A stretch of DNA of 64,000 nucleotides from Mycoplasmatota bacterium (GCA_018394315.1 CP074575.1:1272615-1336614); one strand, 5' to 3'; positions 35,542-44,073 are shown, counted from the stretch's first letter. The notes: generated by a model from the letters alone, not told the origin. Translations and numbers: made by a program.

Positions 35542-36613
35542 ATGTATTGGATGTGGTGCAAAGATTCAGAGTGAAGATAGTAATTTACCAGGTTTTGTAC
35601 CTCGGAGCATTACGAAAGAAGAAGCTTATTGTCAAAGGTGTTTTCAAATAAAACACTATAATAAAGCATCAAAAGTAAATATAAATGAACAAGATTACTT
35701 GAACATTTTACATAATATTGAAGATAACGCTTTGATTATCAACATAGTTGATATTTTTGATTTTCACGGGAGTTTTATAAATGGACTGAATAGAATAGTC
35801 TCTAGTAATGATGTGATTCTAGTTGGGAATAAAATTGATTTATTTCCAAAGAGTATAAACCCTTATAAAATAAGGAATTGGATGAGATCGGTTTCAAAAG
35901 ATTTAGGACTTAATATCATTGATGTTGAATTAATATCTTCACTAAAGAATAAAAGAATAGATAATGTAATTGAATTAATTAATAAGTATCAAAACAATAG
36001 GAATGTATATGTTGTAGGGTGTACTAATGTTGGGAAGTCCACATTTATCAATTCATTAATTAATTACTATACTGAATTTAATAATTTAATCACTACTTCG
36101 TTTTTCCCGGGTACTACTTTAAATACAATTGAGATTGAATTAAATGGTCAATTACTTGTAGATACACCAGGTATTGTTAATAGACATCAAATAGGACACT
36201 ATTTAGGGAATGAATCACTGAAGTATGTTACACCATATAAAGGTATCAAACCAATAATTTATCAATTAGAACCGCTCAATACTTTGTTTTTTGGAGGCTT
36301 TGTTAGATTAGATTTATTAGAAGGGAATAAGACTTCATTTGTATTTTATAAAGCAAATAAAGTACCTGTTCATAGAACTAAAACATCTAACGCTGAGAAT
36401 TTCTACAAGAGACATTTAGGAGAATTATTATCACCTCCAACCTTAGATGAACTTGAATTACTAGGTGAAAACAAGAAACACTTACTTAAGGTAAAGAGAA
36501 AACAAGACATAGTAATATCTGGGTTAGGTTTCATTACACTTAATAGTGATGTGATAGTAAACATATACCTGCCTGAAAAAATTAAATTTTTTGTGAGGAA
36601 TTCAATTATATAA
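35531..36613 (+). CDS. yqeH: ribosome biogenesis GTPase YqeH
   Basis: GTPase needed for 30S assembly. The 360-residue protein has an N-terminal zinc finger (Cys5, Cys8, Cys34, Cys37) and a circularly permuted G domain: G4 (NKID) comes first, then G1 (GCTNVGKST), a G2-type FPGTTL and G3 (DTPG). The C-terminal region is the usual RNA-binding part. The permuted order is the family hallmark. Start overlaps yqeG, stop overlaps yqeK (TAATG). Confidence 0.95.
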   Translation: MEIKCIGCGAKIQSEDSNLPGFVPRSITKEEAYCQRCFQIKHYNKASKVNINEQDYLNILHNIEDNALIINIVDIFDFHGSFINGLNRIVSSNDVILVGNKIDLFPKSINPYKIRNWMRSVSKDLGLNIIDVELISSLKNKRIDNVIELINKYQNNRNVYVVGCTNVGKSTFINSLINYYTEFNNLITTSFFPGTTLNTIEIELNGQLLVDTPGIVNRHQIGHYLGNESLKYVTPYKGIKPIIYQLEPLNTLFFGGFVRLDLLEGNKTSFVFYKANKVPVHRTKTSNAENFYKRHLGELLSPPTLDELELLGENKKHLLKVKRKQDIVISGLGFITLNSDVIVNIYLPEKIKFFVRNSII

Positions 36614-37155
36614 TGTTAGAGATTATTAAGGACAAATTAAGGAATAATAAACTTAGACTAGAGCATAGTTTAGGTGTTGCAGAAGAATGTGTTAGATTAG
36701 CAAAACATTACAATTTAGACAATAAAAAGGCTGAAACCATGGGATTACTTCATGATATTGCAAAGGGATTACCTTTTGATGAGCAAGAAAGGTTGATGAT
36801 TGAAGCTGGATATGACACTAGTATCAGTCATAAAATTTGGCATGCATATGTAGGCGAATATATTTGTAGAACAGAACTAAAAATTACTGATGAGGAAATA
36901 CTAAATGGTATAAAGTATCACACAACGTGCCACCCAGATTTGACTCCACTGATGAAAGTTTTGATGATTGCTGATATGACAGAAAATAGAGTTAGAGATG
37001 AAGAAATGGGACATAAATTAAGAGAGATGTCTTTGAACGGATTAAATGAAACAATCGCATATAAACTGAATTGGATGATAAAGCGTGATTTTGAACTACA
37101 TCCTGATACAGTTAGAGCGTATAATAAATACAAAGGATATGTAAAAGAGGAATAA
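36613..37155 (+). CDS. yqeK: YqeK-type diadenosine tetraphosphatase (HD domain)
   Basis: Symmetrical bis(5'-nucleosyl)-tetraphosphatase that hydrolyses Ap4A to two ADP. The 180-residue HD-domain protein has metal-binding H in RLEHSLGVA, the HD pair in LLHDIAKG, IWHAYVGEYI and YHTTCHPDLTPL. Family and operon position agree; in Bacillus nadD normally precedes it, here nadD has moved to 18.3 kb. Confidence 0.92.
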   Translation: MLEIIKDKLRNNKLRLEHSLGVAEECVRLAKHYNLDNKKAETMGLLHDIAKGLPFDEQERLMIEAGYDTSISHKIWHAYVGEYICRTELKITDEEILNGIKYHTTCHPDLTPLMKVLMIADMTENRVRDEEMGHKLREMSLNGLNETIAYKLNWMIKRDFELHPDTVRAYNKYKGYVKEE

Positions 37156-37156
37156 A

Positions 37157-37507
37157 ATGAAAATGTTAAAAGATGTTATAAATATTATTGATGATGTCAG
37201 AGGAAAAGAAATTGTTTGTTTTGACATGGAAGGAGTTAGCCCATATTATAGATATGTTGTTATATGTAGTGGTAATTCCGATAGGCAAACTAATGCGATC
37301 ATGAATCGTTTAAGAGACTATTATATTGAAAAGAAGCTTTCTGTAAGGGTTGAAGGTAAAGAGTCCGGAAGATGGGTACTAATAGATCTTGGTGATATAA
37401 TAGTTAATGTATTTATCGAAGAAGAAAGAGCGTATTTTCAATTGGAAAAACTGTGGCTAGATGTACCTAGGGTTGATGTTGAAAGCTTAATTACAAAGAA
37501 TGTATAG
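37157..37507 (+). CDS. rsfS: ribosomal silencing factor RsfS
   Basis: Binds uL14 on the 50S subunit and blocks subunit joining under starvation. The 116-residue protein contains the family pattern VVICSGNSDRQTNAI, RVEGKESGRWVLIDLGDIIVNVF and FQLEKLWLD. It starts 1 base after the yqeK stop region and overlaps yqeM by 8 bases. Confidence 0.95.
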   Translation: MKMLKDVINIIDDVRGKEIVCFDMEGVSPYYRYVVICSGNSDRQTNAIMNRLRDYYIEKKLSVRVEGKESGRWVLIDLGDIIVNVFIEEERAYFQLEKLWLDVPRVDVESLITKNV

Positions 37508-38165
37508 TAAACTAGCATATTTTTATGATTCATTAGTAGATGCAGATTATGAGCAAATTATTAATGAGATTAAGAGTAATATTAAAACTGGATCTAAGGT
37601 GCTCGATCTGGCCTGTGGCACGGGTACTGTAATCAATGCTCTTAAAGACTCATACGATATGATTGGCGTTGATATCTCAGAGGATATGTTAGAAATTGCT
37701 AGAGAAAAAAATCCGAATGTAGATTTATTTATTCATGATCTAAGGGATGATTTTTTTCTTGAGGGACTAGACGCTATAATATGTAATCTAGATTCAATAA
37801 ATTACTTGCTTTTAGAAAATGAAGTCGAAAAATTACTTAAGAATGTTAGTGATAATTTGAAGGGTGGTATCTTTATCTTTGATGTACACGCTCATTCAAA
37901 ATTAGAAACGCTTAGAGATTACTTAAGTGTTGATCTAGATCATGATGTTAGTTACATATGGAAAGTGGATATTAAGAAAGATTTCATTTATCACTATCTA
38001 ACATTTTTTATAAAAGATAAAGACAATTATGTTAGATTTGATGAAGAGCATGTTCAAAAAGTTTATTCACAAGATTTCTATGAAAAATTACTTAGTAAGT
38101 ATTCTTTTGATTTTTCAGTGAAATATTTAGAAGATCGTATTTTGTTTGTCTGTAATAAAAGATAA
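37500..38165 (+). CDS. class I SAM-dependent methyltransferase (YqeM-like)
   Basis: A 221-residue methyltransferase with motif I VLDLACGTGTVINAL and motif II-like MIGVDISEDMLEIAREKN. Its place after rsfS is that of B. subtilis yqeM, whose substrate is not established. The start overlaps rsfS. No C-terminal extension is present. Confidence 0.85.
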   Translation: MYSKLAYFYDSLVDADYEQIINEIKSNIKTGSKVLDLACGTGTVINALKDSYDMIGVDISEDMLEIAREKNPNVDLFIHDLRDDFFLEGLDAIICNLDSINYLLLENEVEKLLKNVSDNLKGGIFIFDVHAHSKLETLRDYLSVDLDHDVSYIWKVDIKKDFIYHYLTFFIKDKDNYVRFDEEHVQKVYSQDFYEKLLSKYSFDFSVKYLEDRILFVCNKR

Positions 38166-38194
38166 AAGAATACACAAAATATAATGGTGATTAT

Positions 38195-38329
38195 ATGAAA
38201 AAAAATCTTGAAGGAATGAAGTTGCCATGTTTTCCTATTTGTAAGGGAATCTTAACTGAAGAAGAAAAAGCAAAAATAAAAGCAGAATTTGCTCAAGTGT
38301 ATGCAGTAAAAAATGATCAAGTAAATTGA
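38195..38329 (+). CDS. hypothetical 44-residue protein with two cysteines
   Basis: A short reading frame starting MKKNLEGMKLPCFPICKGIL, followed by a charged helix. It has a GGTGAT ribosome-binding site, compact spacing after yqeM, and a strong terminator right after its stop, which argues that it is translated. The CFPIC (C-x3-C) element could bind metal or form a disulfide; there is no signal peptide. I do not recognise a family. Confidence 0.55.
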   Translation: MKKNLEGMKLPCFPICKGILTEEEKAKIKAEFAQVYAVKNDQVN

Positions 38330-38332
38330 ATT

Positions 38333-38361
38333 AAAATGTCCAATCTGTTGGACATTTTTTT
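38333..38361 (+). terminator. terminator before comEA
   Basis: AAAATGTCCAA, 4-base loop TCTG, TTGGACATTTT plus further T. Perfect 11-bp stem; ends the yqeG operon. Confidence 0.9.
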
Positions 38362-38416
38362 GAATTTTATAGTAAAATTCTATCTCGACTTAATTATTTA
38401 TTTTGAGGTGATTCAT

Positions 38417-38917
38417 ATGGAAAAAAAATATATTTTGATAGGTGCAGTTATTATAGCTTTAATTTATTATCAAATGAATAATAAACAAGATGATCCTTTA
38501 GAAGAAGTTGTAAGCATTGTTGAAGAAGAGTATGTGTATGTAGATATAAAAGGCGAGATAACATCTCCTGGAGTTTATATGGTGAATTATGGAACTAGAT
38601 TATATGAACTAATAGAACTCGCCGGTGGAGTCACAAGCAATGCAGATATTAGCAGCTTGAATCTTTCAAAAATAGTTGAAGACGAAACGGCAGTTACTAT
38701 CAAACAATTTGAAGATAAGAGTCACAATTTCATTTCGATTAATACGGCAGATCAAATAATGCTTATGACATTACCTAATCTTGGTGAAGCTAAGGCAAAT
38801 GCAATAATTAAGTACCGTGATGCAAACGGTCCATTTGTAAATACAGAGGACATTATGTTAGTTCCTGGTATCGGAGAGAGTATTTATGAGTCGATTAAAG
38901 ATTTTATTTCTATCTAA
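38417..38917 (+). CDS. comEA: competence DNA receptor ComEA
   Basis: Membrane-anchored receptor that binds incoming double-stranded DNA. The 166-residue protein has an N-terminal membrane helix (about residues 5-18, ILIGAVIIALIYY), a SLBB-type domain (VYVDIKGEITSPGVYMVNYGTRLYELIELAGGVT) and a C-terminal helix-hairpin-helix pair (ISINTADQIMLMTLPNLGEAKANAIIKYRDANGPF... VPGIGESIYESIKDF). ATG 38417 follows TGAGGTG. comEC overlaps its end. Confidence 0.93.
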   Translation: MEKKYILIGAVIIALIYYQMNNKQDDPLEEVVSIVEEEYVYVDIKGEITSPGVYMVNYGTRLYELIELAGGVTSNADISSLNLSKIVEDETAVTIKQFEDKSHNFISINTADQIMLMTLPNLGEAKANAIIKYRDANGPFVNTEDIMLVPGIGESIYESIKDFISI

Positions 38918-39005
38918 CAATATAATTTTTATCGCATTTTCTGTCCTTAGCGTAATTTTATCCTTAAGCAATATTTTTCTTATAATCCCAAGTGTTATTT
39001 TCTGA
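38886..39005 (+). pseudogene. comEC: 5' segment of comEC ending at an in-frame TGA
   Basis: From ATG 38886, inside the end of comEA, a frame encodes MSRLKILFLSNNIIF and further hydrophobic residues, as the N-terminal membrane helices of ComEC should, then meets TGA at 39003-39005 after 39 codons. The same frame continues without another stop through IWLYKTK and further hydrophobic residues into the large comEC segment, to 41009. Read as one gene it would give 707 residues, close to a normal ComEC. A single TGG-to-TGA change explains it. It could be a real nonsense mutation or a base-calling error. Confidence 0.7.
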
Positions 39006-39146
39006 ATATGGCTTTATAAAACCAAACTGTTTGAGATATCACTTCTAATAAGTTTAATTGTCGGAGTATTATTTGTAAATTATCAAAACTATCAACCAAA
39101 ATTTTCGAATGATTGTTTAGTTATTGAAAGTTATGATGATAAATCA

Positions 39147-41009
39147 GTGTGTCAAAGTTCTGATAACTACATTATATATGAGTCATTTGATATAGGGGAT
39201 TATCTAAATGTTAAAGGAGAATATTACATCCCAAGAGCTGCTAGCTCTCCTTTTACTTTTGATTATTCTATGTATTTAAAGACAAAGAAAATATTCTTTT
39301 TAGTATATGAGCCAGAAGTAGAATTCATAGGAAAAGAGAAAACAATTTATGATATAAGGGAATATGTAAAAGACTATATTGATACATTTCCTGAAAAAAT
39401 TCGTGCATATCTTTACGCACTTATTATTGGAGATAAATCATTACTTGATGATGATGTTGTATCTAATTTAAGTGATGTTGGTATAATTCATCTCTTTGCT
39501 ATTTCAGGCTTACATGTTGGACTAATATGTATGATATTTAGGAAACTATTGTCAGTAATTCTAAATGAGTCTACTGTAGATAATTTATTAATTATTTTTC
39601 TGTTAGTATATATCGTTGTAGCAGGTTTCAGTCCTTCAGTGTTAAGAGCGAGTGTCATGTATAGCTTAAGTATAGTATTTAGGAAATTTAGAATTCCTTT
39701 TTCAAGTTTAGATATAATTAGTATTACTTTTATTTTATTCATACTTATAAATCCATATTATATCTTTGATATTGGATTTCAGCTATCATTCTTGGTTTCA
39801 TTGTTCTTGGTTTTAGGTTGGAGAATAATAGAAGGTGACGTTATTAGACAAGTACTCTTTGTAAGTATTTTGGCGCAATTAGCTACTCTACCATTAATTG
39901 TTAACTTAAACAATGAGTTAAATCTCTTCAGTATTTTTTTTAATGTAATATTCGTAATTATCATGGGATATATTTTTTTACCTATGACATTTATAAGTTT
40001 CTTCATAAGGATGTTTAATAATTTGTATGGACAATTAATAATAGTTTTTGAAAATCTGTTGAATTCGGTAAATGATTTCAGCTATATCATCAGAGTAGGT
40101 AATATTCATGTTCTATTTATTATAATATATTATGTCTTTTTGTATTTGTTTTTAGTTAATACTGAAAACAAGAAAAAATACTATACGTTTTATATAATAA
40201 TGCTTTGTTTGCTATTTTTGAATAAGGTTAATCCGGTTGGAGAAGTTTATTTTTTAGATGTAGGTCAAGGTGATAGTACATTATTTAAGAGCCCTTTTAA
40301 TAGTTGTAATGTTTTGATAGATACTGGAGGGAAACAACGAAGTAACATTACTGAAAATAATGTAACACCTGTTTTAAAGAGTCTTGGAGTAGAGAGAATT
40401 GATTATTTTGTTTTAACACACTCTCATTACGATCATGTGGGTGGAACAAAAGAAATAATAGACTCATTCAAGATACATAATCTTGTTGTGAGTAAATATA
40501 ATAGTGGTGAGATGATTAAGGGTTATATTCAACAAGCTAAAAGACGTGGTATAAACATTATTTATGTGAATAAGGGTGATTATTTTGGCTGTAACAATGA
40601 ATATAAAGTTATTGCTCCTAGTAAGTCTTACGATTCAATAAATAATCAATCCATCGTTTTAGAAGCCTCCATTTTTAATAAAAAGTGGTTATTAATAGGA
40701 GATTCTGAACTCAAAAAATTTTCATCAAGTAATATTGATATTTTGAAAGTAGGTCATCATGGATCAGATACATCTTTGGATGAATCATTATTACAGGAAC
40801 TCAAACCAAGTACTTCTATAATATCTGTTGGTATAAATACCTATGGTTTACCTTCGAGGAATATATTAGAACTACTAGAAAAATATAGAGTTAGAACTTT
40901 TAGAACTGATGTTTCTAAGACAATCATATATCTAGATATAGGAAATGGTATATTTTATTCTACTAAATCATATAATAATAGTATCTTAGGGAAACCTAAG
41001 ATCTTATAA
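39147..41009 (+). CDS. comEC: ComEC/Rec2 competence channel, main open segment
   Basis: ComEC forms the inner-membrane channel for single-stranded DNA uptake. This 620-residue segment holds the OB-like region (YLNVKGEYYIPRAASSPF), the Competence membrane domain with its helices (VGIIHLFAISGLHVGLICM, FSPSVLRASVMYSLSIVF) and the C-terminal metallo-beta-lactamase-like domain (FLDVGQGDST, THSHYDHVGG near residue 423, VGHHGSDTS). The frame is open back to the TGA at 39003. GTG 39147 is only the first possible start in the clean segment and has no convincing ribosome-binding site, so the product may not be made unless the TGA is an artefact or is read through. Confidence 0.85.
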   Translation: MCQSSDNYIIYESFDIGDYLNVKGEYYIPRAASSPFTFDYSMYLKTKKIFFLVYEPEVEFIGKEKTIYDIREYVKDYIDTFPEKIRAYLYALIIGDKSLLDDDVVSNLSDVGIIHLFAISGLHVGLICMIFRKLLSVILNESTVDNLLIIFLLVYIVVAGFSPSVLRASVMYSLSIVFRKFRIPFSSLDIISITFILFILINPYYIFDIGFQLSFLVSLFLVLGWRIIEGDVIRQVLFVSILAQLATLPLIVNLNNELNLFSIFFNVIFVIIMGYIFLPMTFISFFIRMFNNLYGQLIIVFENLLNSVNDFSYIIRVGNIHVLFIIIYYVFLYLFLVNTENKKKYYTFYIIMLCLLFLNKVNPVGEVYFLDVGQGDSTLFKSPFNSCNVLIDTGGKQRSNITENNVTPVLKSLGVERIDYFVLTHSHYDHVGGTKEIIDSFKIHNLVVSKYNSGEMIKGYIQQAKRRGINIIYVNKGDYFGCNNEYKVIAPSKSYDSINNQSIVLEASIFNKKWLLIGDSELKKFSSSNIDILKVGHHGSDTSLDESLLQELKPSTSIISVGINTYGLPSRNILELLEKYRVRTFRTDVSKTIIYLDIGNGIFYSTKSYNNSILGKPKIL

Positions 41010-41048
41010 GTCATTAGGCGTTAAATACGTTTAATGTTTATATATATT

Positions 41049-41075
41049 GGGTGCACTTTATTGTGCACTCTTTTT
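41049..41075 (+). terminator. terminator after comEC
   Basis: GGGTGCAC, 6-base loop, GTGCACTC, then five T; an 8-bp stem with one G-T pair. Confidence 0.8.
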
Positions 41076-41124
41076 CCTTGTGCTATAATTTCATATATCA
41101 TTTAAATTAATTGGAGCTGGTATA

Positions 41125-42063
41125 ATGGAAAACATACATTTGATTATAGGTGAAGACAAATACCGTATTGAGAAGAAATTAAAAGAACTAATAAAGGCTT
41201 TTGGTGTTGATGAGTTCAATGTAGTAACTTATGATATTGAAGAAACTAGTTTGAGCGAGGCTTTAACTGATGCGCAAACAGTACCTTTTATGTCGAGTAA
41301 AAAGGTTGTTATTATAAAGAATATTGATTTTAAATCTAAAGAGGAATTTGATGAAGAAAGTTTTATTAATTATTTAAAGAACCCTCCTACTTTCTGTGAG
41401 TTCATCATTGTTCCAAACAAGAAGTTGGATAATAAGACTAAATTGATAAAATTATTAAAAGAGAAATCTAAAGTCTATGAAATGAGTAACTTGGAGACAG
41501 AACAATTAGAAACTGCTGTTGTTAGGTATTTAGAAAAACGATCTATTAAAATTGAGAAGAAAGCATTGGATGAATTATTAGTCAGAACAGAACATAATAC
41601 TCATAAAGTTATGAACGAAATAACAAAATTTGGACATTATTACGCAGAAGGTGGAATTGTAACTTTAAGTGATGTTGAAGAGCTCGTATCTAAAAATGTA
41701 GAAGAAAGTGTATTTACGTTAACTAATGCAATAGTGGACCGTAAAAAAGATTTAGCTATGGACATCTATTATGATTTACTTCGAAGTGAAGATCCCACTA
41801 GACTAGTAAGTTTAATAATAAATAAATTTAGAGAACTAAACTATGCTAAAAACTTGATCACAAAGGGTTATAAGAAAGAAGATATTCAGAAGTTTTTTAA
41901 CGCTACTCCCGGTAGAACATATTATATTATGAAAAACGCTAAAGGGATTGGTTTAGAATATATTGAAGAGCAATTAGGTCATTTAAGTAAATTAGATTAT
42001 GATATAAAAAGAGGAGCCATCGATAAGAAGATTGGGCTCGAATTATATCTTTTAAGAATATAA
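41125..42063 (+). CDS. holA: DNA polymerase III subunit delta
   Basis: Clamp-loader subunit that opens the sliding clamp. The 312-residue protein begins MENIHLIIGEDKYRIEKKLKELI and keeps the family's SLSEALTDAQTVPFMSSKKVVIIKN, the EFIIVPNKKLD sheet, and the helical C-terminal region with LVRTEHNTHKVMNEITKF. Position between comEC and rpsT is that of B. subtilis yqeN. A TATAAT box at 41084-41089 may give it a promoter, but its -35 (TTGTGC) is weak and inside the comEC terminator. Confidence 0.93.
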   Translation: MENIHLIIGEDKYRIEKKLKELIKAFGVDEFNVVTYDIEETSLSEALTDAQTVPFMSSKKVVIIKNIDFKSKEEFDEESFINYLKNPPTFCEFIIVPNKKLDNKTKLIKLLKEKSKVYEMSNLETEQLETAVVRYLEKRSIKIEKKALDELLVRTEHNTHKVMNEITKFGHYYAEGGIVTLSDVEELVSKNVEESVFTLTNAIVDRKKDLAMDIYYDLLRSEDPTRLVSLIINKFRELNYAKNLITKGYKKEDIQKFFNATPGRTYYIMKNAKGIGLEYIEEQLGHLSKLDYDIKRGAIDKKIGLELYLLRI

Positions 42064-42067
42064 GAAA

Positions 42068-42100
42068 AGAAAAAGTTGTCTTAGAACAACTTTTCTTATG
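42068..42100. terminator. bidirectional terminator between holA and rpsT
   Basis: AAAAGTTGT, 6-base loop, ACAACTTTT with A-rich sequence before and TCTT after; it can serve both convergent genes. Confidence 0.8.
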
Positions 42101-42101
42101 T

Positions 42102-42365
42102 TTATTTAATTGTATTAACTAATTTAGATAAGCGAGATTTTTGTCTTGCTACATAGTTCTTATGAGATAATCCTTTAGAAACAGATTTATCTAATTTTTT
42201 ATGTGCTATGTTATTTGCGCTAATTGCAGCTTCTAAGTTCTTTGTATCTACTGCTACTTCTACATCTTTAATAGCTGATTTTAATGATGATCTAAACGCA
42301 GCGTTACTTAGTCGCTTTTTCTCATTAGTTTTAATACGTTTTTTCTGTTGTTTGATATTAGCCAT
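42102..42365 (-). CDS. rpsT: 30S ribosomal protein S20
   Basis: An 87-residue, lysine-rich ribosomal protein beginning MANIKQQKKRIKTNEKKR and ending NYVARQKSRLSKLVNTIK, typical of S20. A strong GGAGGTGG site lies upstream. Transcribed against holA and divergent from gpr, as in B. subtilis. Confidence 0.96.
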   Translation of the reverse strand: MANIKQQKKRIKTNEKKRLSNAAFRSSLKSAIKDVEVAVDTKNLEAAISANNIAHKKLDKSVSKGLSHKNYVARQKSRLSKLVNTIK

Positions 42366-42392
42366 TTTTCCACCTCCACACCTAACATTGAT

Positions 42393-42421
42393 ATTTTATC
42401 AAACTGATGTTAATAATGCAA
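42393..42421 (-). promoter_or_regulatory. sigma-A promoter of rpsT
   Basis: Minus strand: TTGCAT (42416-42421), 17-base spacer, TAAAAT (42393-42398), 28 bases before the rpsT start. Confidence 0.72.
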
Positions 42422-42448
42422 TACTTAAAGATAATATCATCATAACTA
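42417..42448 (+). promoter_or_regulatory. sigma-F/G-like promoter for gpr
   Basis: TGCAATA at 42417-42423, 17-base spacer, CATAACTA at 42441-42448, compared with the sigma-G pattern TGAATA-N17/18-CATACTA. Forespore transcription of gpr is known in B. subtilis. The -35 lies over the -35 of the divergent rpsT promoter. Confidence 0.45.
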
Positions 42449-42502
42449 TGAGGAATAATTTTTTTTTATATAGTAATAATATTCATAGAAAGGAAAGTGA
42501 TT

Positions 42503-43552
42503 ATGAAAGATATAGATTTAAGTAATTATCAACCTCGAACCGATTTAGCATACGAAGAAATTGAGGCAAGCGAAAGTAATACTGGAATAATGAACGAAGA
42601 ACTTCATATGGGAGAAGTGAAAATATATAAAACCAGTATTGATGAAAGAGGGGAACAGTTATTAGGTAAGAAGAAGGGATTATATCTTACTGTCGATACT
42701 ACAGGTGTTATAACACAGGACCATGATGAGTTAGTGAAAATTCAAGATGCTCTTGTCGAGACCCTCGGAATGATGTTTACTCATTTAAATATTGGTAAGG
42801 ATGATAAATGTCTGGTAATAGGGCTTGGAAATGATAAAGTAACTCCCGATGCTTTAGGACCCGTAGTTATTGAAAATATTCTAGTTACTAATCATATCTT
42901 TGAGATTCAACCAGAAAACGTTGAGGAAGGTTATAGACGTGTTTGTGGTGTAATACCAGGCGTAATGGGTGAAACGGGTATAGAAACATACGAGATTGTT
43001 GATGCAATTGCTAAGAGAGTTTCACCAGACTTTGTTGTTGTAGTTGATGCACTTGCTGCTAAGAGTATTAAAAGAGTTAACAAAACTATTCAAATTACAG
43101 ATACTGGGATACACCCTGGAAGTGGTGTTGGGAATAAGAGAAAAGAGATATCAAAAGAAACCCTAGGAGTTCCTGTAATAGCTATTGGCGTTCCTACAGT
43201 TGTAGATGCTGTATCGATTACTAGTGATACTATAGATTTTATATTAAAATACTTGGGTCAAGAAATGAATCCAGAACCAAAAGACTTATTGGTTACTTCT
43301 GCATCTAAAAGTATAAATTATGATGATTATACTCCAAAAGAAGAGGTTAAGAAACACTTTTTTGGCCACATCGGATTGCTTGAAGAAGAAGAGAAAAGAC
43401 AACTTATATATGAGGCACTTAGTCCAAGTGGATTTAATATGATGGTTACACCTAAGGAAGTTGATACAAACATAGAAGATTTAGGTATGATAATTTCTAA
43501 GTCATTAGATATAGTCTTACATGAACCCATAAAAGAAAACGCAACATCATAA
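42503..43552 (+). CDS. gpr: GPR endopeptidase (spore SASP-degrading protease)
   Basis: Degrades small acid-soluble spore proteins at germination. The 349-residue protein starts with a short propeptide-like part (MKDIDLSNYQPRTDLAYEEIEAS) that matches the autoprocessed region of Bacillus GPR, then VIGLGNDKVTPDALGP, GVIPGVMGETGIET, VVVDALAAKSIKRVNKTIQITDTGIHPGSGVGN and GVPTVVDAVSI. The acidic catalytic residues of this unusual aspartic-type protease lie in these blocks. ATG 42503 follows GAAAGGAAAG. Strong evidence that the organism forms spores. Confidence 0.97.
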   Translation: MKDIDLSNYQPRTDLAYEEIEASESNTGIMNEELHMGEVKIYKTSIDERGEQLLGKKKGLYLTVDTTGVITQDHDELVKIQDALVETLGMMFTHLNIGKDDKCLVIGLGNDKVTPDALGPVVIENILVTNHIFEIQPENVEEGYRRVCGVIPGVMGETGIETYEIVDAIAKRVSPDFVVVVDALAAKSIKRVNKTIQITDTGIHPGSGVGNKRKEISKETLGVPVIAIGVPTVVDAVSITSDTIDFILKYLGQEMNPEPKDLLVTSASKSINYDDYTPKEEVKKHFFGHIGLLEEEEKRQLIYEALSPSGFNMMVTPKEVDTNIEDLGMIISKSLDIVLHEPIKENATS

Positions 43553-43564
43553 AATATATTGGTG

Positions 43565-43720
43565 ATGATTATTAAAAAGCTAATAATTACTTTAATAGTT
43601 TTATATGTATTCAAGGAATCTTTTATTGGAATAATAGTTCCAACTATAAAAGTATCAATTGATGATCTATTAACAAACCTTACGTCTTTGTTTGGTCCAG
43701 TTAATGTGATTTGGAGGTGA
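43565..43720 (+). CDS. hypothetical 51-residue membrane protein
   Basis: A short frame starting 12 bases after gpr: MIIKKLIITLIVLYVFKESFIGIIVPTI is a membrane helix or two, followed by VSIDDLLTNLTSLFGPVN. A weak TTGGTG lies close to the ATG. Its last codons carry the GGAGGTG site of the next gene. I do not recognise a family; in B. subtilis spoIIP occupies this place. Confidence 0.45.
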   Translation: MIIKKLIITLIVLYVFKESFIGIIVPTIKVSIDDLLTNLTSLFGPVNVIWR

Positions 43721-43742
43721 ACGGATTAATCAATCTAAAATT

Positions 43743-44015
43743 ATGGAATCTAGATTATTCAAGTATGTTGTTATTTTAGTAATCTTATTTATTGGAGTTT
43801 CTCTAGGAAATAATGATAATGATTTACAAAGTAAACTTGATAGGTTTGAGGAAGAAATTCAGCAACCGTATAACGAACATTCAGGTCAATCATTAGAGGT
43901 ATATGACACTAATGTTATGAATAGCCTTGCTAAGAAATCAGAAAATTTGTTGATGAATTCTTTAGATGTAATAAGAGATGTCGTTAATAGTGTTTTTGGC
44001 ACTTTATTTGGGTGA
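43743..44015 (+). CDS. small membrane protein resembling YqxA (DUF3679)
   Basis: A 90-residue protein with an N-terminal membrane helix (LFKYVVILVILFIGVSLG) and a hydrophilic extracytoplasmic part ending in an amphipathic helix (SLDVIRDVVNSVFGTLFG). The helix-then-short-tail plan and position after gpr recall B. subtilis YqxA, near spoIIP. The best ribosome-binding site, GGAGGTG at 43713-43719, lies 23 bases before ATG 43743 but 5 bases before an in-frame ATT at 43725, so a non-canonical ATT start is possible. Confidence 0.5.
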   Translation: MESRLFKYVVILVILFIGVSLGNNDNDLQSKLDRFEEEIQQPYNEHSGQSLEVYDTNVMNSLAKKSENLLMNSLDVIRDVVNSVFGTLFG

Positions 44016-44073
44016 TTTTGGTTTCTATTCCTCTATGAATATGCTATAATTTATTTTAGAGGAGTTGATTATT

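Noticed and set aside
38886-41009. TGA read as tryptophan (Mollicutes code) to explain the comEC stop
   Set aside because: Many genes in the window end in TGA with downstream genes starting right there (murE, nadE, alaS, trhP1, trhP2, miaB), and Trp is consistently TGG. A reassigned code is not supported.
42208-42525. A 105-codon plus-strand frame over rpsT
   Set aside because: It is the complement of rpsT and runs through both promoters; no ribosome-binding site.
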